Assembly: GCA_013368325.1 (NCBI GenBank)
Contig: JAACJK010000109.1
Location: 1,488,001 to 1,552,000, forward strand
DNA: 64,000 nt
Reading direction: 5' to 3'
Source: Ephemerocybe angulata
Lineage: Eukaryota > Basidiomycota > Agaricomycetes > Agaricales > Psathyrellaceae
The notes below the pieces were generated by a model that saw only the letters and a list, made by a program, of their open reading frames with translations, was not told the origin of the DNA and did not search any database. Position 1 is the stretch's first letter; the number at the start of each line of letters is the position of its first letter. The position numbers and the translations under genes are program-made. Positions 1 through 12,862 of the stretch are shown here, in pieces.

Positions 1-289
1 GGAAGGCTTCAAAGCTATTGCGCAGGGCGTCCGCCGTCGCGTCTACGAACTGAATCTTCTGCGAAACCTCGTTCCATGTCCCTGCTGTGTCTGGAAATGG
101 GAGCAAGAGAAGGTTGCCGGCCGCGATGGAAGGTAGAAAGTCAGCGCAACGTTGAGCTCCATATTTCTCCACGCTTTGTGGAGTGAAACCCTCACGTAAG
201 ATCGCGAGGAGCTCGTCGAGGGTCGTTGACTCTTGAATCATGTCCAGCGGGTGAGGAGGAGGCGCCGAGCTACTAGGGCTTGCTGCCAT
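1..289 (-). CDS. ATR: ATR/Mec1/Rad3-family checkpoint kinase, 5' end (left copy, runs off window)
   Basis: The start codon is at 287-289, and the frame reads leftwards out of the window. The visible part (N-terminus MAASPSSSAPPPHPLDMIQE) is identical to the first part of exon 1 of the gene at 12863-17885. The ATR assignment rests on that longer copy, because these first ~96 residues are a variable N-terminus with no diagnostic motif. Under a tandem-duplication model this is the copy expected to be complete, with FAT, kinase and FATC domains to the left of base 1. That cannot be tested from this window. Confidence 0.8.
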   Translation of the reverse strand, partial: MAASPSSSAPPPHPLDMIQESTTLDELLAILREGFTPQSVEKYGAQRCADFLPSIAAGNLLLLPFPDTAGTWNEVSQKIQFVDATADALRNSFEAF

Positions 290-659
290 TTTACGTGTTG
301 AGGTCGTCGTTTACGAAGCCTGTGGTATGTGTTGAGGTGGTATACGATTGTGTCCCAGAGTCATTGCTCTGAGCAAAGAACGAGGTGGTGGAACAGGTCA
401 AAGACTCAAAATTGGTCGAGCTCATCGTTTGCCGCGTTTGTCACGCTTGTTTGATCTCATTTTGTCGACACGAAAAGCATGCGACGCGTCGTCCGCACCA
501 CGCGACGTGGTCGCGTCTCCCAGTTCTAGGCTACCAGAAGCAAGAGGAGGGGTTTACTGCATTAAATATACAATGACTATATGGGTACAACGACTTCTGA
601 GAGGGGGTTTGGAAAACGATAAATCTAAACGGGTCATGCCAGTGGTTTAACCGAGGTAT
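290..659. other. Intergenic: ATR promoter/5' UTR and MGM101 3' UTR
   Basis: About 370 bp lie between two head-to-tail minus-strand genes. The stretch contains T-rich and GC-skewed segments and short open frames with no recognisable product. I see no RNA gene or repeat. The same sequence lies at 17886-18255, so the truncated ATR copy keeps this whole upstream region. Confidence 0.6.
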
Positions 660-1637
660 CTACTCCTTATAAGGGTATCCGAAAGCACCCTGGTCCTTTC
701 GGCGCCAAAGCTTTTTCCTGGAGAGGTTATTAGAACGCGAAGACCCGGGATAGCACAGGACACATACTTTCTCTTCGTCGGCAAATGCTCCACGAACACT
801 TCCACACACTCCTTCGCCTTGAACTCGCGAATGAAACGAGGGTCCCTACCAGCTATTTCAGCAGGACGTTCAACTAGAATCACTAGAGACATACCAAAGC
901 TCGCTCGCAATGCCCAAATCCTTGCAGCACCGCATCAAAGCATTGCTTTTGCATCCCTCCGTCGCCGTCGCGATACCCGAAGGGTCAAAGTACTCTTGTT
1001 CACCTCGGGCAATAGCCACCAACCTATCACACCAATTAGCTTTCCACAACGCACAGAGAGACAGTATTGAGGACACTCACCGACCCTGGCACACCAGCGC
1101 ATACTCCCTACTAACAATCTTCGGCCCAACACTCGTCTCGCTCCTCGGCGCAAGCCCCCATCCCCCAGGCCCGAACGCCTTGTTCAATATCCTCCGATAC
1201 TTAATTTCAGGCAAGTACGCCAGACCATCTTTTCAAAAATATTGAGCCCATAGTTATAACAGAACGAGAAGTGACGAACCTGGCTTCATCTCAACGTCGA
1301 GAGGGTCGATAGGCGCCATGAGGACTTCAGCAACCTCCGGGGGGAACGCCTGCGACGACAAGCCATGGTAGCTTCGCGACCAGTCCGTAGCGCCGTCGCT
1401 GCCAAATGCCTCTGGAAGCGCGCTTTCTAGCACTCCTGAGGTGCTTTCTCCGACAGTGCTGGGCTTCTCCGTAGAGGGAGGCGTGGCGGGTTTGGGCGCG
1501 CTGTAGCTTGACGTAGCCGCGGTTCCGTTGGCAACATATCGAGAGGTGCTGAAGGCCTTCAGTGCCGAGGGATTGTTGAATTTCCTTAATGCTGGCCGTG
1601 ACGAGGCAAGCAGTCGGTGGGCCATGAGGGAGGCCAT
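660..1637 (-). CDS. MGM101: Mitochondrial genome maintenance protein MGM101 (left copy)
   Basis: Mgm101 is a Rad52-like single-strand DNA annealing protein of mitochondrial nucleoids, needed for mtDNA repair and maintenance. Five exons can be traced from canonical sites: 1637-1280, 1228-1081, 1023-895, 845-768 and 717-660. Together they give 256 residues, close to the roughly 270 of yeast Mgm101. The N-terminus ([20 protein letters not shown]) is basic and Ser/Arg-rich, as in a mitochondrial presequence, and a Ser/Pro linker follows. The conserved core includes [38 protein letters not shown] and [20 protein letters not shown]. The C-terminus is basic and ends [18 protein letters not shown] chose the ATG at 1637 because it has an ACCACC context and the in-frame codon 15 nt upstream is GTG. 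Confidence 0.93.
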
Positions 1638-1891
1638 GGTGGTTGAAAGCACCGTGTGCGCTGATGCTTCCTCACCCGTTTCGGTCGGTCGCGTCGCGAC
1701 TCGCCGACAGCCGTTCTGATTCGCTCACGATCCAATCAAAGCAATTCATTGGGAACGAACATAGGTATTCGAATCGTACAAGGTGGTAAGGTGGTATCAG
1801 GTACACGTAGAAATACAACAAACGGATACAAAGCAAGAGGAGGTATCTAGATAGCACAACAGAGATATCGAGTGGCAGAAAATCGCGTCAA
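1638..1891. promoter_or_regulatory. Intergenic: MGM101 promoter and Argonaute 3' UTR
   Basis: This 254-bp gap lies between two minus-strand genes. Its left part holds a CG-rich stretch (tcggtcggtcgcgtcgcgac) just upstream of the MGM101 start. The right part is A-rich on the plus strand, as expected for an Argonaute 3' UTR. No individual promoter element can be assigned with confidence. Confidence 0.4.
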
Positions 1892-4800
1892 CTAGAGATA
1901 GAACATGGAATCCTTCAAACCAGGGCCATTAACACCGCCATTCCACAAAGCCTGCGCCTCCTTGTACACCTCCTCAGGATTATCGCTGCTAGCCTTGGTG
2001 CCCTCCGCCCTAAAGCCCTGCAAGAGCTTGTGCAAGTAGCAACGACCACGCTCGCATGCTAAATCAGCGTAGTACGCAGGCGACGCGAGACTGACGGCCT
2101 TCGTCGCGCGCGCGAACATGTAGCTCACAGCGTTCGTGAGCTTCTGAAGAGGGTCGGCGGTGAAGTTCATCTCGTCGTGGACGACGAAGTAGTGCGTCGG
2201 CCTGGTGGTGCCTTGCAAGCCTCCGTGCGCCTGAAGGAAGAAATCGAAGTGGTAGATGGAGGTGACGCCGCGGTCGACGACGGTACCGGGCTTGGGGTTT
2301 CCGTTGCGGTCACCATCTGAAGGTTCAGTAGGGTAGAAGCGGGTGTGATGGCGTTTTCCCTGTTAAGAATGTCAGATAAAGGATAGGTAAATCTCTTTGA
2401 TTATGGACGCACGCAGATGACGATAGTCAGGGCAGGATTGTAAATCTTGCCGGGCTTATCGTACTTGCGGAAGGCCGCCTTCATCAAAGGCAGCTCTTCC
2501 TCGATGACGGTCTTGAACTGGCCTTCGGAGACACCATCACGATACACCAAGATGCGCTCAGGGAGTATCTTGCCCTTGCGAAGGAAGACAGTCAGGCGCT
2601 CTTGCATCATTCCGTCGAGGTTAGAGACCATCTTCAAGTAATGAGTATCACAGATAGAGGGGAGAAAAACAGAATTGAACACTGACCTCTTTCTTGCTTT
2701 CCTGGATCTCCATGCTGCAAGGGAATTGGGCGTAGTCGGCATCACAGCTGGCGACGACGGCCGCGATGGAGGGTGTTCCGCGCACACTTCCAGGGCCAGG
2801 ATGCGTGACATCGATTCCAACAATCATGGTGGGCTTCTGCTTAAGCCACGCCATGCTCTCCTTGTCAAGCAGATGACTAGGAAGGACAAATGATTAGCTT
2901 TCTGCCAACTACACCGTCATAGCAATGCTCACTTGACACCACCGAGCTTCATGTTGAATTTGAGGGCGATGTTAGCGAAGTATTGGAGTTGACCCTGTTC
3001 CTTGCGAATCTTCATCACCTGGGCGCAGACGGTGGCTGAGAGCATAATACATCAGCTATCATCTCATGATTCACAACAAAACCCAACTCACGAAGGTCAA
3101 GAACAGTGTCGCACAGCTTCTTGATGCCCGAGTACACATGTTTGTCTCCGTTGGACAAGATGACGAGGCAAATAGAGGGCTTCGTGCCACTTTTCTTCAG
3201 CGCACTGTCAATGGCCGCAATAGCTTGCTGCCTAGTAGGATCATTCATCGGATCCTTCCTCGGCAACCTTGCCGCGATAATCCTAGGCTCCGCCTGACCG
3301 ACCTGCATCCCGCTCGCCTTGCACATGCTCGCAAAGCCCGACCAAACCTGTTTGAGTGCGGGGTCCTGCGGGCCCTGGAACTCTGCCCCATTGCCATCAA
3401 TGATGATAAGGACAGCCCAATTATCCAGCTTCGCGCCCCTAGAGAACCGCACCTTGCGCAGGTTCCAGCTGGCGCGGTCGTCGATCTCAGCACGGCCGCT
3501 CGCGTATTGGACACCGGGCGTCGCGATGATGCGGGCGGGTACGACGGCCATCTCCGAGCCCACCTCGACGCCGAAGGCTTTCATCTGGACAGAGGCGCCC
3601 AGGAAGCCCAGCTCGCGGATGCCCTGGTTGACGATGGAGTTGGCGTTGACGTTAGGTGGCTTAGCTGCGACTCTGATCATCTGGGCGGTCTGGTCGTCCA
3701 GGAGTTTCCCTTTGAAGGCTTGGTTGGGGAGAATCTCGCAGAGTTCCGCGGGAAGCAGGTTTTGCTTCACGCCACCGACGTCGACGAGTGGCATGTCAGG
3801 GTACTTCAACGTCGTGTTGTACTCTAGGATTTGTTGAGTAACCTGATGCAGTTAAAGGCAGCGATGAAGCGATACTTACTCCTCTTGAAGTATTCCTCGA
3901 CGCTCATCTCTTGATCGTTGTATTCCTGCACTTTAAACCTATGCGACCTCGCGGTCTTGTTGGAGACAGCCTTGACGCCCTTCCTGTATCCAAGATGAAG
4001 GGTCTGGACGCGGACACCCTTGACGAAGCTCGTGGCCCTGCCTCCGTAGCTCGCATTCCTAAAGTTGATCAAGGCGTCGGCAAGGTTGCCGGGGGTATAG
4101 AATGCAGTAGTGCACACTAACAAAGATTAAGCGCCGCTATACACGGAAATCGATAAAGAAGTAGTACACACCATTGACGTTGACAAGGAGCTGGTTGTGA
4201 GCGGGGCGAACGGAGGAGTAGAATCCCCTCCATGCCTCGAGCCCGACGCCAAGTGAGAAGGGCTGTTCGTTGGGGTTTTTGAAGAACCAACGGTTCCTCC
4301 CGACCATGACACCAGGGCCATCCGATCGATTGGGATGGGCTCCCAACACCAAGTTGAGTGCAGAGATGACAGGAAGGATATCGTAGTCGCGGAAGTTCGG
4401 CTGCCCGGAAAGATGGCTAGAGGAGATATTACGGTCAGTAAAGGAGTTCGATGGGCGCTAAAGGTGATAGTCACTCACCTAACCAGGTTGCCAGTGTCGA
4501 GAGGCTGGATGAATTTGATCTCGAGAGTGTATACCTTGCCTCCCTTCTTAGGCTGCTCTTCGTCCTCGTCATAATAGGGCACCTCGATCGTCAAGGGCTG
4601 GGGCAACTTCTTGGATGAGATCAGCTTGGTGGAGTGGTCATGCGCGACGACTCCTTTCAACCCCTTGCTCGTCCAATCTGGGGTCTTCTCGACGAGCTGA
4701 AAGAGCCTGCGCTTGATGCGCTTGGGCAGCTCTTTAGCCTTCGGGGTGACAGCAATGTCATACTCGAAAAGCGGGCCCTTGGGGACCTTGACCGGGAAGA

Positions 4801-5251
4801 AGTTCGCGCGCATCTTAATGGCACGCCCCTCCTTCCCGAACCCAGGACGAATCGGAAGATCATTCGAAGCAATCGACAAAGACTTGAAGGAAGCGATAAC
4901 ATCGTCCTGGGAAGAGTCCTGGAGACGCGAATCGATCGCGACAGGCCCCTGAAGGAAGATGCTGTAATAACACGATAATCAGTCCCTGCGTAGCCAATGT
5001 TGAGATGAATTTATGGGCGGTTCTTACCCTCCTTGCTCAGGACGACCTCCACCGCCGAAGCCACCACGGGGCGGACCACCGCGCCCACCACGGTCGCCTC
5101 CGTAGCCACCTCTACCTCCTCGGAAATCGGGACCACCCCCACGAGGCGGACCACCACCACCCCCTCCGCCACGCCCCCCGCGTCCTCCACCAGGAGGCCC
5201 GCCTCCACGACCTCCACGACCTCCACGATCGCCACCACCTCGGTAGGACAT
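1892..5251 (-). CDS. AGO: Argonaute protein (left copy)
   Basis: Argonaute is the small-RNA-guided core of fungal RNA silencing (QDE-2 class). Exon 1 (ATG at 5251) encodes about 75 residues of almost pure RGG/Gly-Pro repeat, as often found at fungal Argonaute N-termini. The N domain and linker follow (PIRPGFGKEGRAIKMRANFF; WRGFYSSVRPAHNQLLVNV). Next comes PAZ, ending KQNLLPAELCEILPNQAFKG, then MID (AVLIIIDGNG; YSGIKKLCDTVLDL). PIWI has GIDVTHPGPGS, ERILVYRDGVSEGQF and RPTHYFVVHDE. These supply two catalytic Asp and the terminal His of a DEDH-type tetrad. The Glu finger is less certain but a Glu lies in the expected stretch (KKEMVSNLDG). The protein ends MFYL, matching the hydrophobic C-terminus that folds into the 5'-phosphate pocket. 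Slicer activity is therefore plausible. About nine or more short introns interrupt the gene. Confidence 0.95.
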
Positions 5252-5968
5252 CTTCTAGAACTGACCCGGGTTAACGAAAGACAGTTGCAAGGACTGCTTG
5301 AACTAGGATTACTTTGGGTATGAGGGTATAAGAAAGAGTGCAGGCGAGTGGCACTTTAGGTACACCGGGTGTTGGTAATTGGCTGGTATTCAAATTGGAA
5401 GCGGTAGCAATAGAAGGGAAGAGTCTTTGTCTCTTCAATGACTACAGTCGCCACGAAATACAGCTTCAGAGAGTGAAGTTGCGTTTCGGGGAAACAATGG
5501 TCAGAGGGGATGGCAGAATCGGCTGGGCCATGCACAGCAGTTGGGGCGGTTTATATACCTCATTTTACGTGTCCCCACCAAACACTAACACATCCCAGGC
5601 TCCTTCGTACCTGGACCACATCAGATGCGCTTGGACCATCTTCGGTCGCATTGGCCATGCGGCTTGCTCGTGCTCGCTGCTCAGCGCTTCATCCAGGGCA
5701 AAATATAATTGAACATAACGTATAATCTAATACTGTACTGTACATTCGGATGTCTTGACGATAGAACAGAAACACAATTTAAAAGACCCAGCCAAAATGC
5801 AAAGGAGGTGCCTGGAGACCGCAGAGAGCGAGATCGCAACGGCCTCACCAGCCAACGAACGGGCGACCCTGTAAAAATAAGATCATATGCCATAGTACCA
5901 GGTAAAGAGAAAAATGGCGTGGCGTTGCACAAGAAGGAGAGGAAGCAAAGACTACCGCCTAGTGTTTG
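5252..5968. other. Intergenic: Argonaute promoter and PAP1 3' UTR
   Basis: These 717 bp separate two minus-strand genes. Next to the Argonaute start is a non-coding stretch of about 450 bp, with a possible TATA-like tttatatacc near 5550-5560. The right half is A-rich on the plus strand and probably belongs to the PAP1 3' UTR. The short open frames on both strands show no recognisable protein and differ in composition from the neighbouring genes. Confidence 0.45.
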
Positions 5969-8533
<2,565 letters not shown>

Positions 8534-8876
8534 TCTGGTGGTGGTGGTATCTTACAGACCTCAGAGGCTGCTAGCAGTATGCAAACTTCCCCGAGCACAC
8601 TGGCGAACTTGTATTGTGGTTGTTGTGGACGAAACAAAGGAGTGGAGGCCGTTCAGAGTTCACAGTTAGCCCAGTTCCACGTGATCAGAATCCCACAGGA
8701 CCTGCGGCACAGCGGCGCCCCGAGCGGCATCACCGGCGTGAGCTCAAATAGGGGCTAATTAAATTTCCAGGATCGCTCGCGTCCACCGAGCGTCTACCGG
8801 TCCAAGGAATGCGATAGTGCTGTTGTAGTGGAAGGTATATAGTACATTGAAAGATAAGGCGCGACGAATACAAGGT
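8534..8876. promoter_or_regulatory. PAP1 promoter / NOP14 3' UTR with a CACGTG E-box
   Basis: This 343-bp gap holds a CACGTG palindrome at 8678-8683, about 145 bp upstream of the PAP1 ATG, within the string ccacgtgatcag. CACGTG is the core site of bHLH factors such as Cbf1. GTGATCAG also occurs twice in the NOP14 promoter at 11910-11943. The right part, next to the NOP14 stop, contains tatatagtac and is probably NOP14 3' UTR. Binding is inferred, not shown. Confidence 0.4.
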
Positions 8877-11861
8877 CTACTTCTTGCCCTTTCTCCGCTT
8901 GTCCCTCGCTTTCTCCTTCTCCATCTGCTTCTGCTCTGCCCGCTCTCCTTCGATCGAGGTGAACGCCTTTTTCATCGTGTCGTGGTACGCCTTGTCCTTC
9001 TGCACCTGTTTTTGGTGCTCCACTGAAGCCAAGAAGCGAGTGTCTTTGCGAAGCTCGCGAATAGCACCCTTGCGTTCCTGCTTGTACTGGTTCTTGAGCT
9101 TTGCGGCCTCGTTCTTCTCGAAGTCGGGATCGCGGGAGCGGATGAAGTTCGAGGAGCTGCTCTCGAATTTGGGCACGTAGGTCGCGATGGGAATGGGCTT
9201 GTGGGCTTGCAGGCGGAGTGGCTGGCGAGCCTCTCTGGCAAAACGTAACAATCGTCCTAGAGATTCCACGAGGGAGGCGAGCTTTGACTTGGATGGCAGT
9301 GAGGGATGAGCACTATCAGTAACCATTGACGAACATACCTGAATGTTCTGAGCGAGCTTCTTGCCATCAACTCCTTGCAGAACGACGTGTACGGGCTCCA
9401 AAAGTTCGATGAACCCGTCCAATCCTTTGTACATATCAGCGAAGCGTCCAAGGAGGTTGAGAGCAAGCCCAAGAAGAGTCGCTTTGGCCTGCTCGTCATT
9501 CGCTTCGGCCTCAAGCAGCTCTGGAAGGTTCGGTGCCTCGGCGTTAAACGGCGTTTTCGACTTCTGTAGCTTCAACGGCTTGCAAAGTTCTGACTGGAAG
9601 TCGGGGGATGGGAAACTCCCAGGTAGGGACTGGACAGATTTGAAAGAATGCGGGGCGATGTGGAGGATGGCGTTGATGAGGAAGTTCACTGCTTCAGGAA
9701 CGAGACGTTTTGAAAGGGCTTCGTACTGGAGCCAGAGAGTGCATAAGAACAAGCCACTGGCGAGGTCTCCCAACGACCGAACCCGACACAATCCAAGATA
9801 TGAACCTAGAAGCACTCGAGTTGGAGAAACCACAGCGTGGTTCAAATCGCTGGTCGGCCAGAATTGAGGGATGACACGCAAGAGGGACAGCTCGGCGAGA
9901 GTTGGCCAAGTCTTGGATTCAGGGTCAAGAGCACCTTTTGAAAGTCCACGCTTCAGGTTTTTCTGCATCAAGGACAGTTTGGAGTTGAAGTGTCGGGCAG
10001 CCGGTATCGGATATGTTCGGATGATAGCGTTGAGGTGGGGATAGAGCATGGTGATAACGTTCAACTTTGGAGGAGTGATGGCAGAAACGTAGAGGATATG
10101 ATCCACAAGGACATTAGCGAGCGACTTTGAAGCCCAATATCAGTAAAGGCATTCGGAATGTTGCTATTGAGGAAGGCGCACCTGTAGCTTGAACTTGTTG
10201 TCTGGTGCCAGACTAGTGTGGTGTAGCGCTCGAATACGTTGCAAGACGATCGGAAGATCTTTATCCTCGATATTTTCGATGATTTCAAGGAACTCTTCGT
10301 GAGTTTCGGGACAGGGGAATGTAAACGGCAGTTCCTTGTTCGACACTGACTTCGCTTTACCCTTCCCCTTATCTTTCCTAGCGACAGGGACAAGGTCTTC
10401 ATGCTCTCCCTCCTCTGCCTCAGATTCTTCCGAGCCCTCGAAATCGTCACCCTCTTCGTCCTCGTCTTCCTCACTGCCACTATCGTCATCACTGCCTTCG
10501 TCTTCGTCCTCATCTTCATCATCCTTATCCTCATCCTCATCTATGTCCTCGTCCACAGCGCCCGCTCCGGCGAGCCCAGCACCCAGACCTCCCCATTCCT
10601 CATCGTCAAAATCGTCCTCCAAATCGTCTCCACCTCTCTTCCGCTTCCGCTTGCCTCCTTCCGCCTCACTATCGCTCTCTTCCAGCCCTTCCATCCGTCG
10701 CTGCCTACGTCGCTCCGCTTTCTCCAGCGTCTCCTTCGCTTCCAAAGCTAACTCCTCCTCCGTCTTCGTACGGTCCTTGGGCTTCGAGCGTTTATCGAAG
10801 GCAAGTTCCCGTACCCGTTGGTCGTACGAGTTGTCCTGAGATTCAGGCTCGAGCATATCCGTATCCGTGGCTCCCCCTGCTTTCTCCAATGTTGCCGACT
10901 CTGGTGCGTCCTGAGCAGGCTTAGCAGTAAAGAGAAGGTCCCTCAAGTCTGCAAACTGGTCGTCCAGTTCAGCGCGAATGGTTTCTTCGACGTCCTTCTC
11001 CATTTGCCGCCGTAGCTTGTGCTCCTTGCTTTTGGCCATAACCTCAGCCATAACCTCCGCCTTGGATTTCTTTCTGGCGGGCTGCAAAAAGGTTAGCAAG
11101 GGAAGGGGGATAACAAGCAGCTTAACGCACCCCTTCTTCATCCTCATCTTCATCTTCCGCCTCTCCAAACCCACCGAAGTGAGTCCTGCTAACGACCTCC
11201 CCGTCGATTTTGCCTGGTGAACGTCAGTCGTAAAGCCGGTTATAACGAATGGATATACGCACGAGATGCCAGTTCTTCCTCCTCGTCATCCTCTGAACGA
11301 AGCGCTACATCGTCGAAGTCGTCGAGTCTCGATAGGCTTTGTCCGTAATGGGTGAGTTCCTCCTCGTCCTCAATATTGAACGCGGCACTCTTCGAAGCTC
11401 GCTGCCGTTCTCTGGTGAAACGTTCCAACATCCGCTCTTCCAAGCTCATCGTTGGGTCGTTTTCACCAAAACGACGATCAACGATTCCACCAGCACGGTC
11501 CTTGTCCTCCCATTCCTTCAGCAAGGTCCGTTTGCGCTACAACGAGGATTAGATTAGTACATTGTTTCCTGCAGACGAGCATACCACACACCTGCTCGAG
11601 TCCAGCCTGTTTACTCTTCGCAGGCTTTCCTGTGACACCCTTCAGCTTTCTCCCCCCGACATTGTGCTTGAGCTTGGTGACTTTCTCGTCGAATGGATTC
11701 AGTCGCCGGTGGATTTCCTCGAGCTTAGCCGCTGTTTTGAGCTTGTCCTTCTCGAGTGGGGCTGCAGAGCGTTTTCGTTTCTTCCCAGAGGGCTTTTGGC
11801 CAATGACTCCGGCCTGATTTAAGGCGCTTTTGAGCTGGGAAAGTTGTGAGCCCTTGGCCAT
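8877..11861 (-). CDS. NOP14: Nop14, small-subunit processome protein (left copy)
   Basis: Nop14 is a nucleolar component of the SSU processome, needed for 18S rRNA maturation and 40S assembly. The start [20 protein letters not shown] and the segment [20 protein letters not shown] are family hallmarks. They are followed by [20 protein letters not shown] and the [17 protein letters not shown] block. A long acidic centre (Asp/Glu/Ser runs encoded around 10420-10620) precedes the helical C-terminal half, seen as the long exon ending at 8877. The terminus is strongly basic ([11 protein letters not shown]), as in a nucleolar protein, and includes [20 protein letters not shown]. Several short introns are visible. 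The gene is divergent from the SnoaL-like gene. Confidence 0.93.
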
Positions 11862-12063
11862 CGTCGCGTCTAGTGCTGAAGTCAGTCTCGAAACGAAAAG
11901 TTTTGAAGACCTGTGATCAGTGATGGCCTGTGATCAGTGATGGCACCCACGTGTTGGCGACATCATTGCACTTGCCGCGGAACACTGACAGGGGCGCCCC
12001 TCTTGGTCTTGAACCACAACGAACTGGATTCCTCCTAAAGCCATTTTTCTACAAATTCAGCGT
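11862..12063. promoter_or_regulatory. Divergent promoter between NOP14 and SnoaL-like gene (left copy)
   Basis: Only 202 bp separate the two divergent start codons. The gap contains a perfect 17-bp tandem repeat (unit cctgtgatcagtgatgg at 910-926 and 927-943 of the 11-kb block, that is 11910-11943). A CACGTG E-box follows at 11948-11953. The layout suggests a shared regulatory platform. The bound factors are unknown. Confidence 0.55.
11910..11943. repeat. 17-bp perfect tandem repeat, two units (left copy)
   Basis: The unit cctgtgatcagtgatgg occurs twice with no gap. It contains the palindrome tgatca. It lies 49 bp upstream of the NOP14 ATG and recurs identically at 29507-29540 in the right copy. 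Confidence 0.9.
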
Positions 12064-12597
12064 ATGAATGATCCGATTTCTGAAGACGGGCTCAAGACGG
12101 TCTCTGCCTCTGCCCTGTACAGACGCCAAAGCTTGTCGGATCTCTCAGTGACTTCAGTATCCAACAGGGCAACAGCTTTGGATGTCTGCTACTCGGTGTA
12201 CGGAGAGGCGACTCCTTCCGCAGGGACAACCGAGCGGTTCTATGAGAACAACGCTGGTAAGTTAGCAGTAGAAATAACCATCATTCCAAACTGACTCGCC
12301 CAGTGTGAGTTATTACAGCTAGACTGTGAACTTCGTTCTGAAGGCAATCTCAGCTACGAGAACCCATTCATAACTGCTAGCAGTCGCTCGGTTATAGGGG
12401 ATATACACAGGTTATCTGGTCAACTGAGTGTAGTTCATGTGCCTAGGCCACTCGCTGTCCTCTGCACGATATTCCGCGTTCGATCGTTCCATCAGCTGCG
12501 GGATGATCCACTATTCCAAGCATTACGAGTTTGGACCGAGATTCAGGACATCTCTGAAAGTGAGAGCTTCGGTGAGTATTGCTGATTTGAACTCGCC
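12064..12597 (+). pseudogene. SnoaL/NTF2-like gene, 3'-truncated by the duplication junction (left copy)
   Basis: Exons 1 and 2 match the intact gene at 29661-30709. They encode MNDPISEDGLKTVSASALYR, then RFYENNA and YENPFITASSRSVIGDIHRL. Both lie in an NTF2/SnoaL-type fold. The duplication boundary falls 24 nt into the next intron, after the donor gtgagtattg. The acceptor and the last exon, which carries the FNEQGRITHHRDFWDVKD motif, are missing. Any transcript would read through into unrelated sequence, so a normal protein is not expected from this copy. Confidence 0.85.
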
Positions 12598-12605
12598 CCC
12601 GAAGT
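12590..12605. other. Duplication junction 12597|12598
   Basis: Left of this point the sequence equals that ending at 30194. Right of it the sequence departs from 30195 onward. The local sequence is actcgccccc. A short C/CC microhomology is possible but cannot be judged, because the original left boundary lies outside the window. This is the only novel joint a tandem duplication would create. Confidence 0.85.
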
Positions 12606-12862
12606 AGTACGGGTCCAAATGGAGGCATAGATATAGATAATTAGAGTAGGAAGTCGCTGAAAGGAGTGGAAAGTGGATGTCCCATATAAGGGTCGTCTCG
12701 AAATAGTGGTCCATAAGACTGATGTAATTATACTGAGAAATCACTGGAAAGAGTGGATGGTCGAGGACCCATATTCGGTACCTCTCCAAATATTGTTCAA
12801 ACGGGTATCTTGTGCATCGCCTGCGCATTCCTATGTCCTCCGTCACCTCCGTTATACCCTCC
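12598..12862. other. Unassigned 265 bp between the junction and the truncated ATR frame
   Basis: Translation on the minus strand gives no FAT-domain or kinase-like peptide in any frame. One long frame gives YPFEQYLERYRIWVLDHPLF, which I do not recognise. The stretch may be ATR intron or filler captured at the breakpoint. It does not match other parts of the window that I could see. Confidence 0.5.

Noticed and set aside
1637..1652. MGM101 start at 1652
   Set aside because: The codon there is GTG. The first ATG in frame, at 1637, has a good context and precedes a plausible mitochondrial presequence.
3066..3827. Long plus-strand open frame opposite the Argonaute gene
   Set aside because: It is antisense to PAZ/MID/PIWI exons with strong family motifs on the minus strand, and its own product is Arg/His/Leu-rich without any recognisable motif. 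The same applies to its copy at 20662-21423.
5033..5251. Simple CG-rich repeat at the Argonaute start
   Set aside because: It is the coding sequence of the RGG tail, in frame with the rest of the gene, not an independent repeat element.
10336..10839. Ser-rich plus-strand frame (and copy at 27933-28436)
   Set aside because: It is the reverse strand of the acidic Asp/Glu run of NOP14; the poly-Ser is a codon shadow.
12523..12846. 107-codon minus-strand frame crossing the duplication junction
   Set aside because: It fuses unrelated sequence on both sides of 12597 and shows no family motif. It is likely a chance frame created by the joint.
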